DNA of 64,000 nt from Sepiola atlantica (lineage: Eukaryota; Mollusca; Cephalopoda; Sepiida; Sepiolidae), in NCBI GenBank assembly GCA_963556195.1, contig CAUVYP010001208.1, forward strand, positions 2,542,001 to 2,606,000. The letters are read 5' to 3'. Every line of letters starts with the position of its first letter. Positions within the stretch are counted from its first letter, which is position 1. Both the position numbers and the translations under genes were made by a program. Shown here one piece after another: positions 11,803-24,449 of this stretch. The notes beneath the pieces were generated by a model. The model had not been told where the DNA came from. It saw only the letters and a program-made list of their open reading frames with translations, and ran no database searches.

Positions 11803-14407
11803 TTAGTGCGATTTAAAGTTGATATCGCTTTTGTTTATAACTTCACCATTCTTTAGAATTGTGCAACGAAACTTTGCAGAGATAAGCGGAGTCACATGCT
11901 CTACTGAAGTACCAAGTTTCAGAAGTGCAGCTCTTTTACTGCCGGAGATATGTCGATACAAACTGAATACGCAAAACATCGACAAAATTTAGCGCGTTTT
12001 AAAGTTGATATCGCTTTTGTTTATAACTTCCACATTTATTCGAATTGTGCAACGAAACTTTGCACAGATTAGCGGAGTCACATTTTCTACTGAAGTACTA
12101 AGTTTCAGAAGTGCAGCTCTTGTACTGCCGGAGATATGTCGATACAAACTGAATGCGCAAAACATCGACAAAATTTAGCGCGTTTTAAAGTTGATATCGC
12201 TTTTGTTTATAACTTCCACATTTATTCGAATTGTGCAACGAAACTTTGCACAGATTAGCGGAGTCACATTTTCTACTGAAGTACCAAGTTTCAGAAGTGC
12301 AGCTCTTGTACTGCCGGAGATATGTCGATACAAACTGAATACGCAAAACATCAACAAAATTTAGCGCGTTTTAAAGTTGATATCGCTTTTGTTTATAACT
12401 TCCACATTTATTCGAATTGTGCAACGAAACTTTGCAGACAGTCGCGGATAGGCCTTATCTACTGAAGTACCAAGTTTCAGAAGTGCAGCTCTTGTACTGC
12501 CGGAGATATGTCGATACAAACTGAATACGAAAAACATCAACAAAATTTAGCGCGTTTTAAAGTTGATATCGCTTTTGTTTATAACTTCCCCATTTATTCG
12601 AATTGTGCAACGAAACTTTGCACAGATTAGCGGAGTCACATTTTCTACTGAAGTACCAAGTTTCAGAAGTGCAGCTCTTGTACTGCCGGAGATATGTCGA
12701 TACAAACTGAATACGCAAAACATCAACACAATTTAGCCCGTTTTAAAGTTGATATCGCTTTTGTTTATAACTTCCACATTTATTCGAATTGTGCAACGAA
12801 ACTTTGCAGACAGTCGCGGAGGCACATTTTCTACTGAAGTACCAAGTTTCAGAAGTGCAGCTCTTGTACTGCCGGAGATATGTCGATACTAACTGAATAC
12901 GCAAAACATCAACAAAATTTAGCGCGTTTTAAAGTTGATATCGCTTTTGTTTATAACTTCCACATTTATTCGAATTGTGCAACGAAACTTTGCACAGATT
13001 AGCGGAGGCACATGTTCTACTGAAGTACCAAGTTTCAGAAGTGCAGCTCTTGTACTGCCCGAGATATGTCGATACAAACTGAATACGCAAAACATCGACA
13101 AAATTTAGTGCGATTTAAAGTTGATATCGCTTTTGTTTATAACTTCACCATTCTTTAGAATTGTGCAACGAAACTTTGCAGAGATAAGCGGAGTCACATG
13201 CTCTACTGAAGTACCAAGTTTCAGAAGTGCAGCTCTTTTACTGCCGGAGATATGTCGATACAAACTGAATACGCAAAACATCGACAAAATTTAGCGCGTT
13301 TTAAAGTTGATATCGCTTTTGTTTATAACTTCCACATTTATTCGAATTGTGCAACGAAACTTTGCACAGATTAGCGGAGTAACATTTTCTACTGAAGTAC
13401 TAAGTTTCAGAAGTGCAGCTCTTGTACTGCCGGAGATATGTCGATACAAACTGAATACGCAAAACATCGACAAAATTTAGCGCGTTTTAAAGTTGATATC
13501 GCTTTTGTTTATAACTTCCACATTTATTCGAATTGTGCAACGAAAGTTTGCACAGATTAGCGGAGTCACATTTTCTACTGAAGTACCAAGTTTCAGAAGT
13601 GCAGCTCTTGTACTTCCGGAGATATGTCGATACAAACTGAATACGCAAAACATCAACAAAATTTAGCGCGTTTTAAAGTTGATATCGCTTTTGTTTATAA
13701 CTTCCACATTTATTCGAATTGTGCAACGAAACTTTGCAGACAGTCGCGGATAGGCCTTTTCCACTGAAGTACCAAGTTTCAGAAGTGCAGCTCTTGTACT
13801 GCCGGAGATATGTCGATACAAACTGAATACGCAAAACATCAACAAAATTTAGCGCGTTTTAAAGTTGATATCGCTTTTGTTTATAACTTCCACATTTATT
13901 CGAATTGTGCAACGAAACTTTGCACAGATTAGCGGAGTAACATTTTACTACTGAAGTACCAAGTTTCAGAAGTGCAGCTCTTGTACTGCCGGAGATATGT
14001 CGATACAAACTGAATACGCAAAACATCAACAAAATTTAGCCCGTTTTAAAGTTGATATCGCTTTTGTTTATAACTTCCACATTTATTCGAATTGTGCAAC
14101 GAAACTTTGCAGACAGTCGCGGAGGCACATTTTCTACTGAAGTACCAAGTTTCAGAAGTGCAGCTCTTTTACTGCCGGAGATATGTCGATACAAACTGAA
14201 TACGCAAAACATCGACAAAATTTAGCGCGTTTTAAAGTTGATATCGATTTTGTTTATAACTTCCACATTTATTCGAATTGTGCAACGAAACTTTGCACAG
14301 ATTAGCGAAGTCACATTTTCTACTGAAGTACCAAGTTTCAGAAGTGCAGCTCTTGTACTGCCGGAGATATGTCGATACAAACTGAATACGCAAAACATCA
14401 ACAAAAT
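11803..14407. repeat. Second copy of the 3350-bp-offset duplication
   Basis: Near-identical partner of 8453-11057, from the E monomer at 11803 through the monomer at 14222 with the GATATCGATTTTG variant. It diverges after 14408, where a D monomer replaces the 187-bp ca monomer. Sharing of many private substitutions over 2.6 kb points to recent duplication. Confidence 0.9.
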
Positions 14408-15151
14408 TTAGCGCGTTTTAAAGTTGATATCGCTTTTGTTTATAACTTCCACATTTATTCGAATTGTGCAACGAAACTTTGCAGACAGTCGCGGATAGGC
14501 CTTATCTACTGAAGTACCAAGTTTCAGAAGTGCAGCTCTTGTACTGCCGGAGATATGTCGATACAAACTGAATACGCAAAACATCAACAAAATTTAGCGC
14601 GTTTTAAAGTTGATATCGCTTTTGTTTATAACTTCCACATTTATTCGAATTGTGCAACGAAACTTTGCACAGATTAGCGGAGTCACATTTTCTACTGAAG
14701 TACCAAGTTTCAGAAGTGCAGCTCTTGTACTGCCGGAAATATGTCGATACGAACTGAATACGCAAAACATCAACAAAATTTAGCCCGTTTTAAAGTTGAT
14801 ATCGCTTTTGTTTATAACTTCCACATTTATTCGAATTGTGCAACGAAACTTTGCAGACAGTCGCGGAGGCACATTTTCTACTGAAGTACCAAGTTTCAGA
14901 AGTGCAGCTCTTGTACTGCCGGAGATATGTCGATACTAACTGAATACGCAAAACATCAACAAAATTTAGCGCGTTTTAAAGTTGATATCGCTTTTGTTTA
15001 TAACTTCCACATTTATTCGAATTGTGCAACGAAACTTTGCACAGATTAGCGGAGTCACATGTTCTACTGAAGTACCAAGTTTCAGAAGTGCAGCTCTTGT
15101 ACTGCCGGAGATATGTCGATACAAACTGAATACGCAAAACATCGACAAAAT
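13105..15151. repeat. HOR unit, 11 monomers (2047 bp)
   Basis: E, ca, ca, ga(D), ca(187 at 13849), ga, ca, ga(D), ca (GGAAATATG), ga(GATACTAAC), ca, then E at 15152. Its last four monomers repeat the order found at 5478-6220 and 7524-8266. Confidence 0.88.
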
Positions 15152-15337
15152 TTAGTGCGATTTAAAGTTGATATCGCTTTTGTTTATAACTTCACCATTC
15201 TTTAGAATTGTGCAACGAAACTTTGCAGAGATAAGCGGAGTCACATGCTCTACTGAAGTACCAAGTTTCAGAAGTGCAGCTCTTTTACTGCCGGAGATAT
15301 GTCGATACAAACTGAATACGCAAAACATCGACAAAAT
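15152..15337. repeat. Last E monomer of the left domain
   Basis: Complete E monomer with the CCATTCTTTAG patch. I count 13 E monomers in the window: ten from 643 to here, then none for 22 kb, then 37658, 41936 and 45098. It separates the E-based left domain from the region of E-less HORs. Confidence 0.92.
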
Positions 15338-15895
15338 TTAGCGCGTTTTAAAGTTGATATCGCTTTTGTTTATAACTTCCACATTTATTCGAATTGTGCA
15401 ACGAAACTTTGCACAGATTAGCGGAGTAACATTTTCTACTGAAGTACGAAGTTTCAGTAGTGCAGCTCTTGTACTGCCGGAGATATGTCGATACAAACTG
15501 AATACGCAAAACATCGACAAAATTTAGCGCGTTTTAAAGTTGATATCGCTTTTGTTTATAACTTCCACATTTATTCGAATTGTGCAACGAAACTTTGCAC
15601 AGATTAGCGGAGTCACATTTTCTACTGAAGTACCAAGTTTCAGAAGTGCAGCTCTTGTACTGCCGGAGATATGTCGATACAAACTGAATACGCAAAACAT
15701 CAACAAAATTTAGCGCGTTTTAAAGTTGATATCGCTTTTGTTTATAACTTCCACATTTATTCGAATTGTGCAACGAAACTTTGCAGACAGTCGCGGATAG
15801 GCCTTATCTACTGAAGTACCAAGTTTCAGAAGTGCAGCTCTTGTACTGCCGGAGATATGTCGATACAAACTGAATACGCAAAACATCAACAAAAT

Positions 15896-17940
15896 TTAGC
15901 GCGTTTTAAAGTTGATATCGCTTTTGTTTATAACTTCCACATTTATTCGAATTGTGCAACGAAACTTTGCACAGATTAGCGGATTCACATTTTCTACTGA
16001 AGTACCAAGTTTCAGAAGTGCAGCTCTTGTACTGCCGGAGATATGTCGATACAAACTGAATACGCAAAACATCAACAAAATTTAGCCCGTTTTAAAGTTG
16101 ATATCGCTTTTGTTTATAACTTCCACATTTATTCGAATTGTGCAACGAAACTTTGCAGACAGTCGCGGAGGCACATTTTCTACTGAAGTACCAAGTTTCA
16201 GAAGTGCAGCTCTTTTACTGCCGGAGATATGTCGATACAAACTGAATACGCAAAACATCGACAAAATTTAGCGCGTTTTAAAGTTGATATCGCTTTTGTT
16301 TATAACTTCCAAATTTATTCGAATTGTGCAACGAAACTTTGCACAGATTAGCGGAGTCACATTTTCTACTGAAGTACCAAGTTTCAGAAGTGCAGCTCTT
16401 GTACTGCCGGAGATATGTCGATACAAACTGAATACGCAAAACATCAACAAAATTTAGCGCGTTTTAAAGTTGATATCGCTTTTGTTTATAACTTCCACAT
16501 TTATTCGAATTGTGAACGAAACTTTGCAGACAGTCGCGGATAGGCCTTATCTACTGAAGTACCAAGTTTCAGAAGTGCAGCTCTTGTACTGCCGGAGATA
16601 TGTCGATACAAACTGAATACGCAAAACATCAACAAAATTTAGCGCGTTTTAAAGTTGATATCGCTTTTGTTTATAACTTCCACATTTATTCGAATTGTGC
16701 AACGAAACTTTGCACAGATTAGCGGAGTCACATTTTCTACTGAAGTACCAAGTTTCAGAAGTGCAGCTCTTGTACTGCCGGAAATATGTCGATACGAACT
16801 TAATACGCAAAACATCATCAAAATTTAGCCCGTTTTAAAGTTGATATCGCTTTTGTTTATAACTTCCACATTTATTCGAATTGTGCAACGAATCTTTGCA
16901 GACAGTCGCGGAGGCACATTTTCTACTGAAGTACCAAGTTTCAGAAGTGCAGCTCTTGTACTGCCGGAGATATGTCGATACTAACTGAATACGCAAAACA
17001 TCAACAAAATTTAGCGCGTTTTAAAGTTGATATCGCTTTTGTTTATAACTTCCACATTTATTCGAATTGTGCAACGAAACCTTGCACAGATTAGCGGAGT
17101 AACATTTTCTACTGAAGTACGAAGTTTCAGAAGTGCAGCTCTTGTACTGCCGGAGATATGTCGATACAAACTGAATACGCAAAACATCGACAAAATTTAG
17201 CGCGTTTTAAAGTTGATATCGCTTTTGTTTATAACTTCCACATTTATTCGAATTGTGCAACGAAACTTTGCACAGATTAGCGGAGTCACATTTTCTACTG
17301 AAGTACCAAGTTTCAGAAGTGCAGCTCTTGTACTGCCGGAGATATGTCGATACAAACTGAATACGCAAAACATCAACAAAATTTAGCGCGTTTTAAAGTT
17401 GATATCGCTTTTGTTTATAACTTCCACATTTATTCGAATTGTGCAACGAAACTTTGCAGACAGTCGCGGATAGGCGTTTTCCACTGAAGTACCAAGTTTC
17501 AGAAGTGCAGCTCTTGTACTGCCGGAGATATGTCGATACAAACTGAATACGCAAAACATCAACAAAATTTAGCGCGTTTTAAAGTTGATATCGCTTTTGT
17601 TTATAACTTCCACATTTATTCGAATTGTGCAACGAAACTTTGCACAGATTAGCGAAGGCACATGTTCTACTGAAGTACACAGTTTCAGAAGTGCAGCTCT
17701 TGTACTGCCGGAGATATGTCGATACAAACTGAATACGCAAAACATCAACAAAATTTTGCCCGTTTTAAAGTTGATATCGCTTTTGTTTATAACTTCCACA
17801 TTTATTCGAATTGTGCAACGAAACTTTGCAGACAGTCGCGGATAGGCCTTATCTACTGAAGTACCAAGTTTCAGAAGTGCAGCTCTTGTACTGCCGGAGA
17901 TATGTCGATACAAACTGAATACGCAAAACATCAACAAAAT
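15896..17940. repeat. 11-monomer tandem HOR, copy 1 (2045 bp)
   Basis: Directly followed by copy 2 at 17941-19985. Shared marks in order: GGATTCACATTTTC, C-type monomer with CTTTTACT, CCAAATTTATT, the 185-bp D monomer (16454), GGAAATATG with GAACTTAATACG, CGAATCTTTG, CGAAACCTTG, GGATAGGCG, GCGAAGGCAC with GTACACAG, and the boundary mutation TTTTGCCCG. The last monomer (17755) is a hybrid: left end as in 19800 (TTTTGCCCG), right part as in the D monomer at 15710 (GGATAGGCCTTATCT). Confidence 0.92.
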
Positions 17941-19985
17941 TTAGCGCGTTTTAAAGTTGATATCGCTTTTGTTTATAACTTCCACATTTATTCGAATTGT
18001 GCAACGAAACTTTGCACAGATTAGCGGATTCACATTTTCTACTGAAGTACCAAGTTTCAGAAGTGCAGCTCTTGTACTGCCGGAGATATGTCGATACAAA
18101 CTGAATACGCAAAACATCAACAAAATTTAGCCCGTTTTAAAGTTGATATCGCTTTTGTTTATAACTTCCACATTTATTCGAATTGTGCAACGAAACTTTG
18201 CAGACAGTCGCGGAGGCACATTTTCTACTGAAGTACCAAGTTTCAGAAGTGCAGCTCTTTTACTGCCGGAGATATGTCGATACAAACTGAATACGCAAAA
18301 CATCGACAAAATTTAGCGCGTTTTAAAGTTGATATCGCTTTTGTTTATAACTTCCAAATTTATTCGAATTGTGCAACGAAACTTTGCACAGATTAGCGGA
18401 GTCACATTTTCTACTGAAGTACCAAGTTTCAGAAGTGCAGCTCTTGTACTGCCGGAGATATGTCGATACAAACTGAATACGCAAAACATCAACAAAATTT
18501 AGCGCGTTTTAAAGTTGATATCGCTTTTGTTTATAACTTCCACATTTATTCGAATTGTGAACGAAACTTTGCAGACAGTCGCGGATAGGCCTTATCTACT
18601 GAAGTACCAAGTTTCAGAAGTGCAGCTCTTGTACTGCCGGAGATATGTCGATACAAACTGAATACGCAAAACATCAACAAAATTTAGCGCGTTTTAAAGT
18701 TGATATCGCTTTTGTTTATAACTTCCACATTTATTCGAATTGTGCAACGAAACTTTGCACAGATTAGCGGAGTCACATTTTCTACTGAAGTACCAAGTTT
18801 CAGAAGTGCAGCTCTTGTACTGCCGGAAATATGTCGATACGAACTTAATACGCAAAACATCAACAAAATTTAGCCCGTTTTAAAGTTGATATCGCTTTTG
18901 TTTATAACTTCCACATTTATTCGAATTGTGCAACGAATCTTTGCAGACAGTCGCGGAGGCACATTTTCTACTGAAGTACCAAGTTTCAGAAGTGCAGCTC
19001 TTGTACTGCCGGAGATATGTCGATACTAACTGAATACGCAAAACATCAACAAAATTTAGCGCGTTTTAAAGTTGATATCGCTTTTGTTTATAACTTCCAC
19101 ATTTATTCGAATTGTGCAACGAAACCTTGCACAGATTAGCGGAGTAACATTTTCTACTGAAGTACGAAGTTTCAGAAGTGCAGCTCTTGTACTGCCGGAG
19201 ATATGTCGATACAAACTGAATACGCAAAACATCGACAAAATTTAGCGCGTTTTAAAGTTGATATCGCTTTTGTTTATAACTTCCACATTTATTCGAATTG
19301 TGCAACGAAACTTTGCACAGATTAGCGGAGTCACATTTTCTACTGAAGTACCAAGTTTCAGAAGTGCAGCTCTTGTACTGCCGGAGATATGTCGATACAA
19401 ACTGAATACGCAAAACATCAACAAAATTTAGCGCGTTTTAAAGTTGATATCGCTTTTGTTTATAACTTCCACATTTATTCGAATTGTGCAACGAAACTTT
19501 GCAGACAGTCGCGGATAGGCGTTTTCCACTGAAGTACCAAGTTTCAGAAGTGCAGCTCTTGTACTGCCGGAGATATGTCGATACAAACTGAATACGCAAA
19601 ACATCAACAAAATTTAGCGCGTTTTAAAGTTGATATCGCTTTTGTTTATAACTTCCACATTTATTCGAATTGTGCAACGAAACTTTGCACAGATTAGCGA
19701 AGGCACATGTTCTACTGAAGTACACAGTTTCAGAAGTGCAGCTCTTGTACTGCCGGAGATATGTCGATACAAACTGAATACGCAAAACATCAACAAAATT
19801 TTGCCCGTTTTAAAGTTGATATCGCTTTTGTTTATAACTTCCACATTTATTCGAATTGTGCAACGAAACTTTGCAGACAGTCGCGGAGGCACATTTTTTA
19901 CTGAAGTACCAAGTTTCAGAAGTGCAGCTCTTTTACTGCCGGAGATATGTCGATACAAACTGAATACGCAAAACATCGACAAAAT
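17941..19985. repeat. 11-monomer tandem HOR, copy 2 (2045 bp)
   Basis: Copy 2 of the pair starting at 15896. Its last monomer (19800) is not a hybrid: it keeps GGAGGCACATTTTTTACTG, CTTTTACT and CATCGAC. One small difference from copy 1 is CATCAAC here at the right end of 18684 where copy 1 has CATCATC. Confidence 0.92.
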
Positions 19986-21287
19986 TTAGCGCGTTTTAAA
20001 GTTGATATCGCTTTTGTTTATAACTTCCACATTTATTCGAATTGTGCAACGAAACTTTGCACAGATTAGCGGAGTCACATTTTCTACTGAAGTACCAAGT
20101 TTCAGAAGTGCAGCTCTTGTACTGCCGGAGATATGTCGATACAAACTGAATACGCAAAACATCAACAAAATTTAGCGCGTTTTAAAGTTGATATCGCTTT
20201 TGTTTATAACTTCCACATTCATTCGAATTGTGCAACAGTACTTTGCAGACAGTCGCGGAGGCACATGTTCTACTGAAGTACCAAGTTTCAGAAGTGCAGC
20301 TCTTGTACTGCCGGAGATATGTCGATACAAACTGAATACGCAAAACATCAACAAAATTTAGCGCGTTTTAAAGTTGATATCGCTTTTGTTTATAACTTCC
20401 ACATTTATTCGAATTGTGCAACGAAACTTTGCACAGATTAGCGGAGTCACATGTTCTACTGAAGTACAAAGTTTCAGAAGTGCAGCTCTTGTACTGCCGG
20501 AGACATGTCGATACAAACTGAATACGCAAAACATCAACAAAATTTAGCGCGTTTTAAAGTTGATATCGCTTTTGTTTATAACTTCCACATTTATTCGAAT
20601 TGTGCAACGAAACTTTGCACAGATTAGCGGAGTCACATTTTCTACTGAAGTACCAAGTTTCAGAAGTGCAGCTCTTGTACTGCCGGAGATATGTCGATAC
20701 AAACTGAATACGCAAAACATCAAAAAAATTTAGCGCGTTTTAAAGTTGATATCGCTTTTGTTTATAACTTCCACATTTATTCGAATTGTGCAACGAAACT
20801 TTGCAGACAGTCGCGGATAGGCCTTTTCTACTGAAGTACCAAGTTTCAGAAGTGCAGCTCTTGTACTGCCGGAGATATGTCGATACAAACTGAATACGCA
20901 AAACATCAACAAAATTTAGCGCGTTTTAAAGTTGATATCGCTTTTGTTTATAACTTCCACATTTATTCGAATTGTGCAACGAAACTTTGCACAGATTAGC
21001 GGAGTCACATTTTCCACTGAAGTACCAAGTTTCAGAAGTGCAGCTCTTTTACTGCCGGAGATATGTCGATACAAACTGAATACGCAAAACATCAACAAAA
21101 TTTAGCGCGTTTTAAAGTTGATATCGCTTTTGTTTATAACTTCCACATTCATTCGAATTGTGCAACGAAACTTTGCAGACAGTCGCGGAGACACATGTTC
21201 TACTGAAGTACCAAGTTTCAGAAGTGCAGCTCTTGTACTGCCGGAGATATGTCGATACAAACTGAATACGCAAAACATCGACAAAAT
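19056..21287. repeat. 12-monomer tandem HOR, copy 1 (2232 bp)
   Basis: Followed directly by copy 2 at 21288-23519. It overlaps the end of the preceding 2045-bp HOR, so two different duplication frames cross here. Shared marks are CGAAACCTTG, GGATAGGCG, GTACACAG, CAACAGTACTTTG (20172 and 22404), GGAGACATGTC (20358 and 22590), a D monomer (20730 and 22962) and CATTCATTCG (21102 and 23334). Confidence 0.9.
20358..21287. repeat. Five-monomer module (representative; seven occurrences)
   Basis: Order: I-type monomer with GTACAAAG and GGAGACATGTC; ca monomer usually ending CAAAAAAATTTA; D monomer; ca monomer with CATTTTCCACTG and usually CTTTTACT; G monomer with CATTCATTCG and GGAGACACATG. The module recurs at 22590, 26311, 46773, 51610 and 53284 (930 bp each). 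At 57004-57747 the fourth monomer is missing. It is absent from domains I and III. Confidence 0.88.
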
Positions 21288-23519
21288 TTAGCGCGTTTTA
21301 AAGTTGATATCGCTTTTGTTTATAACTTCCACATTTATTCGAATTGTGCAACGAAACCTTGCACAGATTAGCGGAGTAACATTTTCTACTGAAGTACGAA
21401 GTTTCAGAAGTGCAGCTCTTGTACTGCCGGAGATATGTCGATACAAACTGAATACGCAAAACATCGACAAAATTTAGCGCGTTTTAAAGTTGATATCGCT
21501 TTTGTTTATAACTTCCACATTTATTCGAATTGTGCAACGAAACTTTGCACAGATTAGCGGAGTCACATTTTCTACTGAAGTACCAAGTTTCAGAAGTGCA
21601 GCTCTTGTACTGCCGGAGATATGTCGATACAAACTGAATACGCAAAACATCAACAAAATTTAGCGCGTTTTAAAGTTGATATCGCTTTTGTTTATACCTT
21701 CCACATTTATTCGAATTGTGCAACGAAACTTTGCAGACAGTCGCGGATAGGCGTTTTCCACTGAAGTACCAAGTTTCAGAAGTGCAGCTCTTGTACTGCC
21801 GGAGATATGTCGATACAAACTGAATACGCAAAACATCAACAAAATTTAGCGCGTTTTAAAGTTGATATCGCTTTTGTTTATAACTTCCACATTTATTCGA
21901 ATTGTGCAACGAAACTTTGCACAGATTAGCGAAGGCACATGTTCTACTGAAGTACACAGTTTCAGAAGTGCAGCTCTTGTACTGCCGGAGATATGTCGAT
22001 ACAAACTGAATACGCAAAACATCAACAAAATTTAGCCCGTTTTAAAGTTGATATCGCTTTTGTTTATAACTTCCACATTTATTCGAATTGTGCAACGAAA
22101 CTTTGCAGACAGTCGCGGAGGCACATTTTTTACTGAAGTACCAAGTTTCAGAAGTGCAGCTCTTTTACTGCCGGAGATATGTCGATACAAACTGAATACG
22201 CAAAACATCGACAAAATTTAGCGCGTTTTAAAGTTGATATCGCTTTTGTTTATAACTTCCACATTTATTCGAATTGTGCAACGAAACTTTGCACAGATTA
22301 GCGGAGTCACATTTTCTACTGAAGTACCAAGTTTCAGAAGTGCAGCTCTTGTACTGCCGGAGATATGTCGATACAAACTGAATACGCAAAACATCAACAA
22401 AATTTAGCGCGTTTTAAAGTTGATATCGCTTTTGTTTATAACTTCCACATTCATTCGAATTGTGCAACAGTACTTTGCAGACAGTCGCGGAGGCACATGT
22501 TCTACTGAAGTACCAAGTTTCAGAAGTGCAGCTCTTGTACTGCCGGAGATATGTCGATACAAACTGAATACGCAAAACATCAACAAAATTTAGCGCGTTT
22601 TAAAGTTGATATCGCTTTTGTTTATAACTTCCACATTTATTCGAATTGTGCAACGAAACTTTGCACAGATTAGCGGAGTCACATGTTCTACTGAAGTACA
22701 AAGTTTCAGAAGTGCAGCTCTTGTACTGCCGGAGACATGTCGATACAAACTGAATACGCAAAAATTCAACAAAATTTAGCGCGTTTTAAAGTTGATATCG
22801 CTTTTGTTTATAACTTCCACATTTATTCGAATTGTGCAACGAAACTTTGCACAGATTAGCGGAGTCACATTTTCTACTGAAGTACCAAGTTTCAGAAGTG
22901 CAGCTCTTGTACTGCCGGAGATATGTCGATACAAACTGAATACGCAAAACATCAACAAAATTTAGCGCGTTTTAAAGTTGATATCGCTTTTGTTTATAAC
23001 TTCCACATTTATTCGAATTGTGCAACGAAACTTTGCAGACAGTCGCGGATAGGCCTTTTCTACTGAAGTACCAAGTTTCAGAAGTGCAGCTCTTGTACTG
23101 CCGGAGATATGTCGATACAAACTGAATACGCAAAACATCAACAAAATTTAGCGCGTTTTAAAGTTGATATCGCTTTTGTTTATAACTTCCACATTTATTC
23201 GAATTGTGCAACGAAACTTTGCACAGATTAGCGGAGTCACATTTTCCACTGAAGTACCAAGTTTCAGAAGTGCAGCTCTTTTACTGCCGGAGATATGTCG
23301 ATACAAACTGAATACGCAAAACATCAACAAAATTTAGCGCGTTTTAAAGTTGATATCGCTTTTGTTTATAACTTCCACATTCATTCGAATTGTGCAACGA
23401 AACTTTGCAGACAGTCGCGGAGACACATGTTCTACTGAAGTACCAAGTTTCAGAAGTGCAGCTCTTGTACTGCCGGAGATATGTCGATACAAACTGAATA
23501 CGCAAAACATCAACAAAAT
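21288..23519. repeat. 12-monomer tandem HOR, copy 2 (2232 bp)
   Basis: Second copy of the unit starting at 19056. Private changes include TTTATACCTTCC near 21690, GCAAAAATTCAAC near 22760, and a repaired boundary TTTAGCCCG at 22032 where copy 1 has TTTTGCCCG. The run CAAAAAAATTTA at the right end of 20544 is CAACAAAATTTA at the matching place in 22776. Confidence 0.9.
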
Positions 23520-24449
23520 TTAGCGCGTTTTAAAGTTGATATCGCTTTTGTTTATAACTTCCACATTTATTCGAATTGTGCAACGATACTTTGCACAGAT
23601 TAGCGGAGTCACATGTTCTACTGAAGTACCAAGTTTCAGAAGTGCAGCTCTTGTACTGCCGGTGATATGTCGATACAAACTGAATACGCAAACTATCAAC
23701 AAAATTTAGTGCGATTTAAAGTTGATATCGCTTTTGTTTATAACTTCCACATTTATTCGAATTGTGCAACGAAACTTTGCACAGATAAGCGGAGTCACAT
23801 GCTCTACTGAAGTACCAAGTTTCAGAGATGCAGCTCTTGTACTGCCGGAGATATGTCGATACAAACTGAATACGCAAAACATCGACAAAATTGAGCGCGT
23901 TTTAAAGTTGATATCGCTTTTGTTTATAACTTCCACATTTATTGGAATTGTGCAACGAAACTTTGCACACATTAGCGGAGTCACATGTTCTACTGAAGTA
24001 CTAAGTTTCAGAAGTGCAGCTCTTGTACTGCCGGAGATATGTCGATACAAACTGAATACGCAAAACATCAACAAAATTTAGCCCGTTTTCAAGTTGATAT
24101 CGCTTTTGTTTATAACTTCCACATTTATTCGAATTGTGCAACGAAACTTTGCAGACAGTCGCGGAGGCACATTTTCTACTGAAGTACCAAGTTACAGAAG
24201 TGCAGCTCTTGTACTGCCGGAGATATGTCGATACAAACTGAATACGCAAAACATCAACAAAATTTAGCGCGTTTTAAAGTTGATATCGCTTTTGTTTATA
24301 ACTTCCACATTTATTCGAATTGTGAAACGAAACTTTGCAGACCGTCGCGGAGACACACGTTCTACTGAAGTACCAAGTTTCAGAAGTGCAGCTCTTGTAC
24401 TGCCGGAGATATGTCGATACAAACTGAATACGCAAAACATCAACAAAAT
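23520..24449. repeat. F/E'/K/J/H module (representative)
   Basis: Five successive monomers. F: CGATACTTTG, GGTGATATG, AACTATCAAC. E': GTGCGATTTA with GATAAGCGG and CATGCTCT but without the CCATTCTTTAG patch. K: boundary mutated to TTGAGCG, TTGGAATTG, CACACATTAGCGG. J: GCCCGTTTTC. H: GTGAAACG, GACCGTCGCGG, CACACG. Full or near-full copies begin at 27427, 29288, 42494, 47889 and 61096. Shortened forms are at 38216 (no H), 50308 (no F), 54400 (no J), 58492 (F/E'/K only) and 59608 (K then H). K, J and H are not seen left of 23.8 kb. Confidence 0.87.
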
